Numbered from the stretch's first letter, positions 46,125 to 55,992 are shown. The stretch is DNA of 64,000 bases from Jannaschia aquimarina (GCF_000877395.1 NZ_JYFE01000074.1:1-64000); one strand, 5' to 3'. Notes: generated from the sequence alone by a model not told the origin. Numbers and translations are program-made.

Positions 46125-46198
46125 GGTGAAAACGGCGGGAATCGAACCCACGACCCCCGGACTTGGATCCGGTGCTCTTCCATCTGAGCTACGTCCTC
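46124..46198 (-). tRNA. tRNA-like gene with a six-base anticodon loop and encoded CCA
   Basis: Acceptor arms GAGGACG and CGTTTTC pair throughout (two G-T pairs), followed by discriminator A and an encoded CCA. D-arm GCTC/GAGC and T-arm GTGGG, TTCGATT, CCCGC are good. The anticodon stem CCGGA/TCCGG is perfect but encloses only six bases, TCCAAG. If one base were added, the anticodon would read CCA (Trp). The one-base deficit and overlap with the Asn-like gene suggest a pseudogene or an unusual acquired tRNA. Confidence 0.5.
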
Positions 46199-46461
46199 TC
46201 CCGCCTCCGCAACCGGGCCCCGGCATACAATCCGGACAGGGTCCGGCTGTACCGCGGGAGGCCCTTCAGAGGCACCTCCCCGCGCTGGGATCACCGCTCG
46301 ATGGCGACGGGAGGCGCCGGATAGGCCGATCGCGGGATTCGGAGAACCGGGAAAATTACCCCAGGGAAATGTGCGTGATCGAAAAGCCACAGTCCGGCCC
46401 GGTGACGGGCCGGAACGTGGCTCCGGATGGATCGGGGCCGGACTAGCCATGGCCCGAACTC

Positions 46462-46953
46462 CTAGCTGCGACCTTTTCCCTTGCCGCCGCCGTTTCCGCC
46501 ACCATTACCGCCGCCATTGCCGTTCCCGCCGCCCTTGCCGCCGCCGTTCCCACGGCCGCCACCTCTGCCACCGCGGTCGCCCCGCGCCTCGCGGGCCTCG
46601 TCACGGGCGGACCGGCGTTCGGCATTCCGAAGATGGGCCGCCATCGCCGTCTCGAGTCCCTTCAGACCCGGAAACGCTTCGGCCATCTCTTCCTCGGTCA
46701 TCTCCTCACCGTCCTCGCTGAGGGTCATCTTCGCGGCGAGTTTGTCGTAGACCACGATGAGCTGGCGGGAGCCGTTGGTCAGACGGTACTCGGTCGAGGC
46801 AAGCCGGTCACGGATCGACACTTCGGTCATCCCCTCATCCCTTGCGATATCGACAACTTCCTCCGTGACCTCCTCGACGGGGTCGGCGGTGGCGGCGAAG
46901 GGCAGCGCCATGAGCAGCAGGACGGCGGCGGGGCGAAGCAGGGGCACAGACAT
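46462..46953 (-). CDS. Secreted protein with a Gly/Asn/Lys repeat tail
   Basis: The 163-residue protein has a signal peptide (LLRPAAVLLLMALPFAATAD). An acidic helical middle (DIARDEGMTEVSIRDRLAST, EDGEEMTEEEMAEAFPGLK) follows, then a tail of about 40 residues made of GGGN, GGGK and GNGG units ending in GKGKGRS. No family was recognised. The tail suggests a flexible, positively charged surface or wall-binding segment. Confidence 0.7.
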   Translation of the reverse strand: MSVPLLRPAAVLLLMALPFAATADPVEEVTEEVVDIARDEGMTEVSIRDRLASTEYRLTNGSRQLIVVYDKLAAKMTLSEDGEEMTEEEMAEAFPGLKGLETAMAAHLRNAERRSARDEAREARGDRGGRGGGRGNGGGKGGGNGNGGGNGGGNGGGKGKGRS

Positions 46954-47230
46954 TCTCGGTCTCCTCGAACGGGGTATACAAACCGACTCCAACCTGCGGT
47001 TGGGACCGTTCGGCCCGATGGCGGAAGACGGGCGCATGAGGGGCAGATTGTTCGGACCCCTCGCATCAGTTGCTTTCGATCATCGCAACGCGTGCGGCAT
47101 GGCGCAGACCCCGCAGCGCGATTTCTGGAGATGCGTCGACGGGCTCCAGAGACTGGATCTCGCCCAAGACCGGCGCGCCGAGTGAGCCAATGCCGGCGGC
47201 GCTAGATGGCCCTCGACAGGACCGGACGCG
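46954..47230. other. Intergenic stretch, nothing recognised
   Basis: No gene, RNA or clear terminator was recognised in these 277 bp between the zinc-ribbon gene and the Gly/Asn-rich gene, both on the minus strand. The promoter for the latter is expected here. Confidence 0.5.
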
Positions 47231-47464
47231 TCACGCGTCCTGCCGCCGACGGATCACCATCTTCCGGCGCGCCTCACAGGCCGAGCAATACCCTGCGACG
47301 CTCTGCTCCGAGGCGGCACGCCAGCGCAGGCCGCCGGCTTCCCAAAGGTCGCGGGACCGGCCGCAGGTCCTGCACGCGACTTCCCATTGGCGGGTCTCGG
47401 TCTCCAGATCGGCGAACCAGCGCGCGGGCAGCACGGCGCGCAGGATCTTCTGCGCCGGACTCAT
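47231..47464 (-). CDS. Small zinc-ribbon protein coupled to trpB
   Basis: The 77-residue product starts [20 protein letters not shown] and carries two Cys pairs, CRTCGRS near residue 32 and CSACEARRK near residue 60, a probable four-Cys zinc site. It ends in a basic tail. Its ATG overlaps the trpB TGA. The function is unknown and there is no sign of enzymatic motifs. Confidence 0.75.
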   Translation of the reverse strand: MSPAQKILRAVLPARWFADLETETRQWEVACRTCGRSRDLWEAGGLRWRAASEQSVAGYCSACEARRKMVIRRRQDA

Positions 47465-48696
47465 GCGCCGGACATGTCCCAACCCAAAGCGCGGGCGACG
47501 GTGAAGATGTCCTTGTCGCCCCGCCCGCACATGTTCATGCAGATGATGTGATCCGCCGGCAGGTCGGGCGCGATCTTGGCGACATGCGCCAGCGCGTGCG
47601 ACGGCTCCAGCGCCGGGATGATCCCCTCGGTTTCGCAGCAGAGCTGGAACGCCTCCAGCGCCTCCGTGTCGGTGATCGAGACGTATTCGGCGCGGCCGAT
47701 ATCGTGCAGCCAGGAATGCTCCGGCCCGATGCCGGGATAATCGAGGCCCGCACTGATCGAATGCCCCTCCAGGATCTGCCCGTCCTCGTCCTGCAAGAGA
47801 TAGGTCCGGTTGCCATGCAGCACGCCGGGCCGCCCGCCGGTCAGCGAAGCGCAATGCTCCATCTTCTCGTTCACGCCCTTGCCCCCGGCCTCGACGCCGA
47901 TGATCCGCACGTCCGTGTCGTCGAGAAAGGGATAAAACAGGCCCATTGCGTTGGATCCGCCGCCGATGGCCGCGATGATCGTGTCGGGCAGGCGGCCCTC
48001 GGCCTCCTGCATCTGGGCCTTCGCCTCGGTTCCGATGATGGCCTGAAAATCGCGGACCATCGCCGGATAGGGGTGTGGCCCCGCGACGGTGCCGATGCAG
48101 TAGAACGTGTCGGCCACGTTCGTCACCCAGTCGCGCAGGGCGTCGTTCATCGCGTCCTTCAACGTGCCGCGCCCGCTGGTCACGGGCACGACTTCCGCGC
48201 CCAGCAGCTTCATGCGGAAGACGTTGGGGGCCTGACGCTCCACATCCGTGGCGCCCATGTAGACGATGCACTTAAGGCCGAATTTCGCGCAGACGGTCGC
48301 GGTCGCGACGCCGTGCTGTCCGGCGCCTGTCTCGGCGATGATGCGGGTCTTGCCCATGCGCCGCGCCAGGATGATCTGGCCCAGCACGTTATTGATCTTG
48401 TGCGCGCCGGTATGGTTCAGCTCGTCGCGCTTCATGTAGATCTTGGCGCCGCCCAGACGCTCGGTCAGCCGTTCGGCGAAATAGAGCGGGCTGGGCCGGC
48501 CGACATAATGCTTCCAGAGGTGGTCCATCTCGGCCCAGAAGCTGTCGTCGGTCTTGGCATGCTCGTATTGCCGCTCCAGCTCAAGGATCAGCGGCATCAG
48601 CGTCTCGGAGACGAAACGCCCCCCGAACTTGCCGAACCGGCCCCGCTCGTCGGGGCCAGTCATGAATGAGTTGAGAAGGTCGTCGGGCACGGCCAC
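47461..48696 (-). CDS. trpB: Tryptophan synthase beta subunit
   Basis: The 411-residue PLP enzyme joins indole and serine to make tryptophan. It shows [19 protein letters not shown] at the start, the PLP Lys in [33 protein letters not shown], and the phosphate loop [15 protein letters not shown]. Length is normal. It follows trpF with one GNAT gene between; trpA is not in the window. Confidence 0.97.
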   Translation of the reverse strand: MAVPDDLLNSFMTGPDERGRFGKFGGRFVSETLMPLILELERQYEHAKTDDSFWAEMDHLWKHYVGRPSPLYFAERLTERLGGAKIYMKRDELNHTGAHKINNVLGQIILARRMGKTRIIAETGAGQHGVATATVCAKFGLKCIVYMGATDVERQAPNVFRMKLLGAEVVPVTSGRGTLKDAMNDALRDWVTNVADTFYCIGTVAGPHPYPAMVRDFQAIIGTEAKAQMQEAEGRLPDTIIAAIGGGSNAMGLFYPFLDDTDVRIIGVEAGGKGVNEKMEHCASLTGGRPGVLHGNRTYLLQDEDGQILEGHSISAGLDYPGIGPEHSWLHDIGRAEYVSITDTEALEAFQLCCETEGIIPALEPSHALAHVAKIAPDLPADHIICMNMCGRGDKDIFTVARALGWDMSGA

Positions 48697-48711
48697 GTCC
48701 TCTGGGCTGGG

Positions 48712-49161
48712 TCAGAGAAGTCGACGCTTAAATCCGATGTGTGAGGGCGTAAAGCCACGCGCTTCGTAAAAGCTCCGCGCGCGCTGACGGGTCGCATCGC
48801 TGTGAAGCTGCAGGAGCGTGCACCCGGCAGCGCGCGCCCGGCTTTCGGCGTCCTCGATCAGCCGAGTTCCAATCCCCGTCCCCCGCAGGTTGCTGGCCAC
48901 CCGCACGCCTTCGAGATGTGCGCGCCGGGCCGCCCGCAGGGAGATGCCCGAGATGAAGGTGATCTGGTAGGTCGCGACGATGCGGTCGGGACTCTCGCCC
49001 ACGATCAAGAGGCTCATCCCCTCGTCGATCATCCGATCGTATCCTTCCTGGTAGACGGACAAGGGCGCGACCTCGCGAGAGGCACCCAACTCGTCGTCGG
49101 ACAGAAGATGCAGAACGGCTTCCAGGTCTGTCCGGTCCGCAACGCGGAAACGGACCTTCAC
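48712..49161 (-). CDS. GNAT family N-acetyltransferase
   Basis: The 149-residue protein has the acetyl-CoA-binding motif [31 protein letters not shown], and the motif B segment [14 protein letters not shown]. The substrate is unknown. It lies between trpF and trpB and overlaps the trpF stop (ATGA), so it is part of the trp transcription unit without an obvious biosynthetic role. Confidence 0.9.
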   Translation of the reverse strand: MKVRFRVADRTDLEAVLHLLSDDELGASREVAPLSVYQEGYDRMIDEGMSLLIVGESPDRIVATYQITFISGISLRAARRAHLEGVRVASNLRGTGIGTRLIEDAESRARAAGCTLLQLHSDATRQRARSFYEARGFTPSHIGFKRRLL

Positions 49162-49793
49162 GCGTTCGCCAGGGCCGCGACGAAGGCCGCGATGCGGCTC
49201 GCATCCTTTTCACCCGGTTCGGTCTCGACCCCCGAAGAGACGTCGACCTGCCGGGCACCGGTCAGCCGGATCGCTTCGGCCACGTTGTCCGGCGTCAGCC
49301 CCCCGGCCAGCATCCACGGACCGTTCCAAGTGCGCCCGGCGATCAGCCGATGGTCGAAGCCGACACCGTTTCCGCCCGGCAGATCAGCGCCGGCGGGTGG
49401 TTTGGCATCCACCAGGATCTGATCGGCGACCCCCTCGTACTCGGTGATACGGTCCAGATCGGTCTCGTCCCTGACGCCGATCGCCTTCATCACCGGCAGG
49501 CCCGTGCGGGTTCGGATCTCGGCCACCCGCGCAGGGCTTTCGCGCCCGTGCGCCTGGATCATGTCCAGCGGCACGGTCTCGACGATCCGGTCCAGCGCAG
49601 CGTCATCGGCATCCACCGTCAGCGCGACCTTCGCCAGTCCGACCGGTGCGTGGACGGCCAAGGTCCGTGCATCTTCGATCGAGACGTTCCTCGGCGATCT
49701 CGGAAAGAAGACGAGGCCCATATAGGCCGCTCCCGCCCGCGCGGCGGCATCGACATCCTCGATGGTCCGTAATCCGCAGATCTTCGCGCGCAT
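49158..49793 (-). CDS. trpF: Phosphoribosylanthranilate isomerase
   Basis: The 211-residue TIM-barrel enzyme catalyses the third step from anthranilate to tryptophan. It starts [17 protein letters not shown] with the catalytic Cys, then [26 protein letters not shown]-like [12 protein letters not shown] and [35 protein letters not shown] 49793 is preferred, with an in-frame ATG at 49823 giving ten more residues. Confidence 0.95.
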   Translation of the reverse strand: MRAKICGLRTIEDVDAAARAGAAYMGLVFFPRSPRNVSIEDARTLAVHAPVGLAKVALTVDADDAALDRIVETVPLDMIQAHGRESPARVAEIRTRTGLPVMKAIGVRDETDLDRITEYEGVADQILVDAKPPAGADLPGGNGVGFDHRLIAGRTWNGPWMLAGGLTPDNVAEAIRLTGARQVDVSSGVETEPGEKDASRIAAFVAALANA

Positions 49794-49824
49794 GCCCGTC
49801 CGGGGCCGCGAGACACGCAGCATG

Positions 49825-50217
49825 TCAGGTGTTGCGTTCGACCAGCGCCAGGACGTCGTCCTGTTCGGTCGGGCCGCGCTCCTTGGCGAGCTGACGCTCC
49901 AGCCGCTCCTTCTCGGCGCGCTGGCGGGCAGCCTCCGAGCGGTGCTTGTGCTCTCGCAGCCATTCCCAGGTGAAGCCGATGGCAAGGCCCATCGCCGCCG
50001 AGGCCAGGATCACGACGAAGAGCGGGATGCCGTCGATGCTGAACGGCTGGTCACCCGGCGCGCGCGGTGCAGCATCGGCGCCTTCGAACACGTAGCTCGC
50101 CGCGTCGGCCAGAACGCCCGGCAGGAAGGCGACGCTGACGGGCTGAAGATTCGCCAGCGCGAAGACCAGCAGGACGAAGCCGAGGAAGCCGAGGAAGAGA
50201 GAGCGCAGAAAACTCAT
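49825..50217 (-). CDS. lapA: LapA-domain membrane protein
   Basis: The 130-residue protein has two membrane segments: [21 protein letters not shown] and [21 protein letters not shown] coiled-coil cytosolic tail ([20 protein letters not shown]) follows. LapA works with LapB/FtsH in controlling lipopolysaccharide synthesis in E. coli; here the role is inferred from the family. Position between ihfB and trpF is the usual one in this clade. Confidence 0.9.
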   Translation of the reverse strand: MSFLRSLFLGFLGFVLLVFALANLQPVSVAFLPGVLADAASYVFEGADAAPRAPGDQPFSIDGIPLFVVILASAAMGLAIGFTWEWLREHKHRSEAARQRAEKERLERQLAKERGPTEQDDVLALVERNT

Positions 50218-50262
50218 GCCGATCGACCTAGCTGCCGGGGCAGACGCTGTCCAGCGCCGCCG

Positions 50263-50547
50263 TCAGTCCTTGCCGTTCAGGCGGTCCCGCAGCAGCTTGC
50301 CGGCCTTGAAGAACGGGACATGCTTCTCTTCGACTTGCACGGCTTCGCCCGTGCGGGGGTTCCGGCCGACGCGTGCATCCCGCTGCTTCACCGTGAAGGC
50401 GCCGAAGCCTCGCAGTTCAACACGGTCGCCATTCGACAGCGCCTCTATGATCTCTTCGAAGATCGCGTTCACGATTTTCTCGACATCTCTCTGATAGAGG
50501 TGGGGGTTTTCGTCGGCGATCTTCTGGATCAGCTCGGAACGGATCAT
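50263..50547 (-). CDS. ihfB: Integration host factor beta subunit
   Basis: The 94-residue HU/IHF-family protein bends DNA. It starts [20 protein letters not shown] and has the DNA-arm region [27 protein letters not shown]. Length and start match IHF-beta. It follows rpsA in the same direction, separated by a strong terminator at 50742, so it probably has its own promoter. Confidence 0.96.
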   Translation of the reverse strand: MIRSELIQKIADENPHLYQRDVEKIVNAIFEEIIEALSNGDRVELRGFGAFTVKQRDARVGRNPRTGEAVQVEEKHVPFFKAGKLLRDRLNGKD

Positions 50548-50741
50548 CGGAGGCTCTCCCGGGTGCCTGTAGGGTCCTGCAGGTAATAAACGCCATACCG
50601 CCTTTGCATTCGGTTCGAAACGGAGAACCCATCGAAATTCGCGCTGGTTCCCGACTTTTTTGACCAGCGGTTAAAGTCTGACATACGCAGACCGCTGGTA
50701 GTACGTCCGTTGCGTACTTCCCCAAGGTCAACCCTCGGAAG

Positions 50742-50770
50742 AAAAAGGCCCCACGGCGAACCGCGGGGCC
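50742..50770 (-). terminator. Terminator of rpsA
   Basis: On the minus strand a 10-bp stem (GGCCCCGCGG with CCGTGGGGCC, one G-T pair) with a TTCG loop is followed by TTTTT. It starts 22 bp after the rpsA stop and separates rpsA from ihfB. Confidence 0.93.
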
Positions 50771-50792
50771 TCTCTTCGTCATGTCGTAAGGC

Positions 50793-52472
50793 TTAGTCGT
50801 CGCCTTTGAGAGCCGCGCCCAGGATGTCGCCCAGCGACGCACCCGAATCGGACGAGCCGTACTGCTCGACCGCTTCCTTCTCCTCGGCGATCTCGCGGGC
50901 CTTGATCGACAGGCCAATGCGATGGTTCTTCGAGTCGACATTGGTGACGCGGACATCGACCTTGTCGCCGACGCCGAAGCGCTCGGGCCGCTGGTCGGCC
51001 CGGTCACGCGCAAGGTCCGAGCGGCGGATGAACGACTTCATGCCCTCGTAATCGACCTCGATGCCGCCATCCTCGATCTTGGTGACCTCGACCGTGATGA
51101 CAGAGCCGCGCTTCACGCCGCCCAGCGTCTCGGCATATGGGTCGCCACCGACCGCCTTGATCGAGAGCGAGATCCGCTCCTTGTCGGTGTCGACCTCCGT
51201 GACCTGCGCGCGGACGATGTCGCCCTTGCGGTAGTCGCCGATCACGTCCTCGCCGCGGCCTTCCCAGGTCAGGTCGCTGAGATGGACCATGCCGTCGATG
51301 TCGCCGGGCAGGCCGACGAACAGACCGAACTCGGTGATGTTCTTGACCTCGCCCTCGACCTCGGTTCCCGGCGGGTGGCTCTCGGCGAAGACTTCCCACG
51401 GGTTGCGCTGGGTCTGCTTGAGACCCAGGGACACGCGGCGCTTGGCGGTGTCGATCTCGAGGACCATGACGTCGACTTCCTGCGACGTGCTGACGATCTT
51501 GCCCGGATGGACGTTCTTCTTGGTCCAGGACATCTCGGAGACGTGGACCAGACCTTCGACCCCGGCTTCCAGCTCCACGAAGGCGCCGTAATCGGTGATG
51601 TTCGTCACGCGACCCTGATGCACGCTGCCCAGCGGGTACTTGGCGATCACGGTATCCCACGGATCTTCCTGAAGCTGCTTCATGCCCAGGGAGATACGAT
51701 GGGTCTCCTTGTTGATCTTGATGACCTGCACCTTGACCGTCTCGCCGATCGACAAGATCTCGCGCGGGTCGTTGACCCGGCGCCAGGCCATGTCGGTGAC
51801 GTGCAGCAGGCCGTCCACACCGCCCAGGTCGACGAACGCACCGTACTCGGTGATGTTCTTGACCACGCCGTCGACATTCTGACCCTCGGCCAGGTTGGCG
51901 ATGACCTCGGCGCGCTGCTCGGCACGGCTCTCCTCGAGGATGGCACGGCGCGAGACGACGATGTTGCCGCGGCGGCGATCCATCTTGAGGATCTGGAACG
52001 GCTGCTTGAGACCCATCAGCGGACCGGCGTCGCGCACGGGGCGGACATCGACCTGAGAGCCGGGCAGGAACGCCACGGCGCCGCCCAGATCGACGGTGAA
52101 GCCACCCTTGACGCGGCCGAAGATGGCGCCCTCGACGCGCTCTTCCTTGCCATAGGCTTCTTCCAGGCGATCCCAGGCGGCTTCACGCCGGGCCAGATCG
52201 CGGGAAATGACGGCTTCGCCGCGCGCGTTCTCGACCGAGCGGAGGAAGACCTCCACCTCGTCGCCGATCTCGACCTCGGGGGCCTCGCCGGGATTCGCGA
52301 ATTCCTTGAGCTCGACGCGGCCTTCCATCTTGTAGCCGACGTCGATGATGGCCTGGCCCGCCTCGATGGCGATGACCTTGCCCTTGACCACCGACCCCTC
52401 GGTCGGCGTGTCGATTTCGAGGCTTTCGTTCAGGAGGGCCTCGAACTCCTCCATGGATGCGTTCTGCGCCAT
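50793..52472 (-). CDS. rpsA: 30S ribosomal protein S1
   Basis: The 559-residue protein has six S1 OB-fold repeats, seen in GSVVKGKVIAIEAGQAIIDVGYKMEG, NVDGVVKNITEYGAFVDLGGVDGLLHV, GRVTNITDYGAFVELEAGVEGLVHV and others. It binds mRNA and starts translation. Length is typical for alphaproteobacteria. It follows cmk and two small genes, with a 483-bp leader/intergenic stretch upstream. Confidence 0.97.
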   Translation of the reverse strand: MAQNASMEEFEALLNESLEIDTPTEGSVVKGKVIAIEAGQAIIDVGYKMEGRVELKEFANPGEAPEVEIGDEVEVFLRSVENARGEAVISRDLARREAAWDRLEEAYGKEERVEGAIFGRVKGGFTVDLGGAVAFLPGSQVDVRPVRDAGPLMGLKQPFQILKMDRRRGNIVVSRRAILEESRAEQRAEVIANLAEGQNVDGVVKNITEYGAFVDLGGVDGLLHVTDMAWRRVNDPREILSIGETVKVQVIKINKETHRISLGMKQLQEDPWDTVIAKYPLGSVHQGRVTNITDYGAFVELEAGVEGLVHVSEMSWTKKNVHPGKIVSTSQEVDVMVLEIDTAKRRVSLGLKQTQRNPWEVFAESHPPGTEVEGEVKNITEFGLFVGLPGDIDGMVHLSDLTWEGRGEDVIGDYRKGDIVRAQVTEVDTDKERISLSIKAVGGDPYAETLGGVKRGSVITVEVTKIEDGGIEVDYEGMKSFIRRSDLARDRADQRPERFGVGDKVDVRVTNVDSKNHRIGLSIKAREIAEEKEAVEQYGSSDSGASLGDILGAALKGDD

Positions 52473-52955
52473 GTGGCTGTCTGTTTCCTATTCATCGGTT
52501 TTTGACTGGCCGCGCGGTTGTCTCCGCCGGTCTTTGGGTTGGTCTGGTGAAAGCGCGGACCGGGCGGCCAAGGGCCGCGTCGGATGCCGCGCTGTCGGTG
52601 GACGCGCGCGATATGGCGGAAATACGGAACATTTGCAACCGGGCACCCAACCGGCTTCGAAGCCGGTTGCGCCTCGCGTCGAAGCTGGTTGGTCAGCGCA
52701 GGACTTGGCACGCGAACCTCACAGGGTCGCGATTGCTAAAGATCATGAAGGTCGTTGCAGCCTCGACCGCGCGAAATCCAAGGCGATGCGGTTCGGCGAC
52801 GAAGCGATACCGAGCGGGATCGCGCACCACATGGCCTGCCCCCCCGTATCGGCCGCGATCCGGATCAGGAGAGTTGTCCGAGCCAGCGTTCGGGCGAGGG
52901 ATGATCCGGGACCGGTCTCATGCGCCGTCCCTACTCGCCCTGGATCAGCGGGACC
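52473..52955 (-). other. rpsA upstream region with a 22-bp palindrome
   Basis: No gene was recognised in these 483 bp. A perfect 22-bp palindrome centred on TTCGAA (52648-52669) lies 176 bp upstream of the rpsA start. It is followed by a partial copy (GTCGAAGCTGGTTGG). The region must hold the rpsA promoter and may hold leader RNA used for S1 autoregulation, but no known fold was matched. Confidence 0.55.
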
Positions 52956-53495
52956 TCAAAGCTCGCGCCCGCGCTCCTGGAGCCGCTCCAAGAGCTTGCG
53001 TTGTTCGCCCGCGCTGTCCCCCCGCCCGAACTGTCCTGCGCCAGAGGTGAACAGCGTCCCATAGGTCGTCGCAGCGTTCACCGTCTGGCCGATCCCGGAG
53101 ACGAGTTGATCGTCCCGCAACGGAGAAAGCGGATGGATGAACACCGCCCAGACCCGCCCCTCGGCCACCGCATAGCGGGCATCCAGCGCGCTGTCGAAAT
53201 TGGCCTGCATCATCCGTGTCAGATCCTCCTGCGTCAGCCCCTCGGCCGAACGGATCGGCACCATCGCCCGCATCCGGTCGGCGCGCGGGTCCGAGATCAC
53301 AAGGACGGGCACGTCCTCGATGGTCAGGCGCACCGCGCTGCCGGCCTGCTCCGCCTCCGGGTCGAGCCGCGACAGCACCTCCACCATCCGGTCCAAGGTC
53401 ATCCGGTCCTGCGCCGCGGCCCGCGACGGGATGGCGGCGAAGGCGGCACCGATCAGGACGGCAGCAAGCAGCAATGCGGGGACGAAGCGGGGCAT
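52956..53495 (-). CDS. Exported protein, YbjN-like fold suspected
   Basis: The 179-residue product has a signal peptide (FVPALLLAAVLIGAAFAAIP). The mature domain (MTLDRMVEVLSRLDPEAEQA, MMQANFDSALDARYAVAEGR, VWAVFIHPLSPLRDDQLVSG) has the alternating pattern of YbjN or type III-chaperone-like folds, an inference only. A charged C-terminal helix (SAGEQRKLLERLQERGREL) closes it. It lies between cmk and rpsA on the same strand. Confidence 0.7.
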   Translation of the reverse strand: MPRFVPALLLAAVLIGAAFAAIPSRAAAQDRMTLDRMVEVLSRLDPEAEQAGSAVRLTIEDVPVLVISDPRADRMRAMVPIRSAEGLTQEDLTRMMQANFDSALDARYAVAEGRVWAVFIHPLSPLRDDQLVSGIGQTVNAATTYGTLFTSGAGQFGRGDSAGEQRKLLERLQERGREL

Positions 53496-53612
53496 GGCGA
53501 TCTCCGGGCGGTTCCACGACCAGCCTAGCGGCCCCCCACCGGCCGGGAAACGCACGATCCGGTGAGCGGGTCAGTCGAGCCGCGTCAGAACGGGCCGCAC
53601 ACCGGGCGACCG

Positions 53613-53945
53613 TTAGAGCGCGATCCCGACGACGCTGGAGAAGAGCGAGGCGCCGGTCTCGATCCGGATCCGCGCCACCTCGCCTTCCGCCAGATCCACG
53701 ACGATCGGGTCGCTCGCCATGTCGAGCATCTCGACCTCGACCATCCGGCGTCCCGGCGCGACTTCGATCAGGGCGGCCTCGTCGGGGGCAAGGGTCTTTC
53801 GCGCAGCGCCGTCGACGAACAGGCGGCACTGCACGAACGGCCCCCGGATCCCGTCGCGCGTCCGATGGACGAGGATGGCGGCGCCTCGGCCGAGAGCCGG
53901 GGCGTCCGGCGCACAGCGCAGACCGAAGGGAGCCCATCGCGCCAA
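53613..53945 (-). CDS. Hypothetical protein next to cmk
   Basis: The 110-residue product has no signal peptide and reads as a beta-rich domain (AAILVHRTRDGIRGPFVQCR, VEVEMLDMASDPIVVDLAEG, EVARIRIETGASLFSSVVGI). It starts 4 bp after the cmk stop. No family was recognised. It may be a PEGA-like or small carbohydrate-type beta domain, but this is a guess. Confidence 0.6.
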   Translation of the reverse strand: MARWAPFGLRCAPDAPALGRGAAILVHRTRDGIRGPFVQCRLFVDGAARKTLAPDEAALIEVAPGRRMVEVEMLDMASDPIVVDLAEGEVARIRIETGASLFSSVVGIAL

Positions 53946-53949
53946 GCCC

Positions 53950-54567
53950 CTACCCCGCCGGCAGCGCCGAGCCGACGATAGCGATGGCGGCGCCGACGGC
54001 CTCCTCGATGCTCATCTCGGAGGTATCCAGGACGACCGCATCCTCGGCTGCGACCAGCGGCGCGTCCGCGCGGCCCATGTCGCGCGCATCACGGGCCAGC
54101 ACGTCCTCCAGCACGCCTTCGCGCGTCAGCGTCGGATCCTTGTCGATCAGTTCCTGAAACCGCCGTTCCGCGCGCACTTCCGGACTGGCGGTGACATACA
54201 GCTTCACCTCGGCGGCGGGCGCGATCACGGTGCAGATATCGCGGCCGTCGAGCACCGCACCCCCTTCACGCCGAGCGAAGTCGCGCTGGAAGTCGGTCAG
54301 GGCCGCGCGCACCTCGGGGATCACCGCGACCCGGCTGGCGGCCGACGCGATCTCCTGCGTGCGCAGGTCGGCCTCCAGATCCGCCGGGTCCAGCGCGCGC
54401 GCCGCCTCCGTGGGGTCCGCCCCCCGCAACACCTTCGCCCCGACCGCCCGGTAGAGCAGTCCCGTATCCAGATGCGCCAACCCGAAATGGGCGGCGACGG
54501 CCCGACTGACCGTGCCCTTGCCCGCCGCGGCGGGACCGTCGATGGCGACGGTGAAGATCCGGGTCAC
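53950..54567 (-). CDS. cmk: Cytidylate kinase
   Basis: The 205-residue P-loop kinase phosphorylates CMP and dCMP. It shows [31 protein letters not shown] and [13 protein letters not shown]. The start is GTG 54567 and overlaps the upstream Gfa-like gene's stop. In relatives aroA sits just upstream; here about 2.8 kb of other genes intervene. Confidence 0.95.
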   Translation of the reverse strand: MTRIFTVAIDGPAAAGKGTVSRAVAAHFGLAHLDTGLLYRAVGAKVLRGADPTEAARALDPADLEADLRTQEIASAASRVAVIPEVRAALTDFQRDFARREGGAVLDGRDICTVIAPAAEVKLYVTASPEVRAERRFQELIDKDPTLTREGVLEDVLARDARDMGRADAPLVAAEDAVVLDTSEMSIEEAVGAAIAIVGSALPAG

Positions 54568-54974
54568 GACGTCACCACGGTCGTGAGACCGGGATCGGCG
54601 CCGGGAACCTGGCGCGGATGGTCGATCGCGTCCCAGGCGGGACGGCCTGCGCAGAAGATATGCCCCTCGACCGACAATCCGGTGGGCCGGTCAAGGGCCC
54701 CAGCCATGATCGACAGATGGCTGCCTGGCCCGTCCCAGAAAAGGTTCGCTCCGCAGGTGCCGCAGAACCCCCGCAGCGCCTCGGCCGAAGAGCGGTACCA
54801 CGTCACCTGTCCCTCGATCACGACCCCGTCGCGCGGCGCGGCGGTCGCGGCGACATGATTGCCGGTCGCCTTGCGGCACTGCCCGCAATGGCAGGCGATC
54901 ACCGGACGCAAGGCGCCGGACACCCGGAACCGCACCGCGCCGCAGAGGCATCTACCCGTCACGACCGCGCTCAC
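54564..54974 (-). CDS. GFA-family (CENP-V/GFA domain) zinc protein, copy 1
   Basis: The 136-residue protein has the GFA zinc motifs: [21 protein letters not shown] and [15 protein letters not shown] 54974 overlaps the stop of the second GFA gene (GTGA). GFA proteins include glutathione-dependent formaldehyde-activating enzymes, but most have no proven activity. It is coupled to cmk downstream. Confidence 0.9.
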   Translation of the reverse strand: MSAVVTGRCLCGAVRFRVSGALRPVIACHCGQCRKATGNHVAATAAPRDGVVIEGQVTWYRSSAEALRGFCGTCGANLFWDGPGSHLSIMAGALDRPTGLSVEGHIFCAGRPAWDAIDHPRQVPGADPGLTTVVTS

Positions 54975-55369
54975 GGCGCCACCTCTTCCGACCGGCGCCC
55001 GGTGCGCCAATGCGGCCGCCCGTCGTCGATCCGGTACCAGTCGCCCCGGTCCGCGTAATGCAGGTGACCGTCGAGCGGCAGGTCCTCCGCCCCGTCCAGC
55101 GCGCCCGCCGAGACGTAGGCCATCCCGTCACCTTCCTCCCAGAAGAGGTAGCTGCCGCAGGACCCGCAGAACCCTCGGCGTCCGGTCTCGGACGACGCGT
55201 ACCAGCGGGGCGTCCCCTCCATCCGGATCGCCGTCCAGGGCACAGGCGTCGCCATCGCGTAGTTCCCCGTCGACTTGGAGCACTGCCCGCAATGGCAGGC
55301 CGTGACCGGTCCCGGCACCTCATCGATCTCGAACCGGATCGCGCCGCAGAGGCAGCTTCCTTTGACCAT
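54971..55369 (-). CDS. GFA-family zinc protein, copy 2
   Basis: The 132-residue protein starts MVKGSCLCGAIRFEIDEVPG and has CHCGQCSKSTGNY and GFCGSCGSYLFWEEGDG, the same two zinc sites as its neighbour. The two are diverged tandem paralogues, so either duplication is old or they were acquired together. The exact substrate is unknown. Confidence 0.9.
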   Translation of the reverse strand: MVKGSCLCGAIRFEIDEVPGPVTACHCGQCSKSTGNYAMATPVPWTAIRMEGTPRWYASSETGRRGFCGSCGSYLFWEEGDGMAYVSAGALDGAEDLPLDGHLHYADRGDWYRIDDGRPHWRTGRRSEEVAP

Positions 55370-55464
55370 CTCTCATCTCCTCGCCTGCGGCGTATCGGCT
55401 GGACGGCGGGGTGTGAAGCCCCACCCCTTGCGGTGAAGGCGCCGACGGGGGACCGTCGTCCCGC

Positions 55465-55992
55465 ATGGAGCGGGTAATGATCATAGGCCAACCCGGCGCG
55501 GGCAAGTCCACGCTGGCGCGCGAGATGGGGCGGATCCTCGACCTGCCGGTCTTCCATATCGACCACATCCACTGGATGCCCGGTTGGCGGGAACGCCCGA
55601 GGGAGGACAAGACCCGCCTGTGCCGCGAGGTCCACGCCCTCGACCGCTGGATCTTCGAGGGCGGCCATTCCGTCACCTGGCCCGAGCGGCTGGCACGCGC
55701 CGACATGCTGGTCTGGATCGACCTGCCGATCTCGCTCCGGCTCTGGCGCGTCACTCGGCGCGGCCTCCGGAAAGAGCATCGCCCCGACCTGCCCGCCGAT
55801 TGCCCCGAACGGCTGGACCCCGAATTCCTCCGCTGGATCTGGGCCACCCGCCACAGCGCCCGGATCAATTGCGCCCGGCTGTTCCAGGGTGCGGGCGATG
55901 ACAAACGCCGCTTCCACCTGCGCAATCCGCGCGCCGTGCGCGGCTTTAGCGTGGCGCTCGCCTACGCCCGGCGGAAAGGCACGCTCGGCTGA
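55465..55992 (+). CDS. P-loop kinase-like protein (FlaR/topology-modulation type)
   Basis: The 175-residue protein has Walker A MIIGQPGAGKSTLAREMG at the start and VFHIDHIHWMPGWRERP, the usual second motif of the adenylate-kinase-like topology-modulation proteins. An Arg-rich middle (SLRLWRVTRRGLRKEHRPD) matches the family lid. It is small and widespread, and its function is unproven. It is divergent from the GFA genes. Confidence 0.88.
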   Translation: MERVMIIGQPGAGKSTLAREMGRILDLPVFHIDHIHWMPGWRERPREDKTRLCREVHALDRWIFEGGHSVTWPERLARADMLVWIDLPISLRLWRVTRRGLRKEHRPDLPADCPERLDPEFLRWIWATRHSARINCARLFQGAGDDKRRFHLRNPRAVRGFSVALAYARRKGTLG

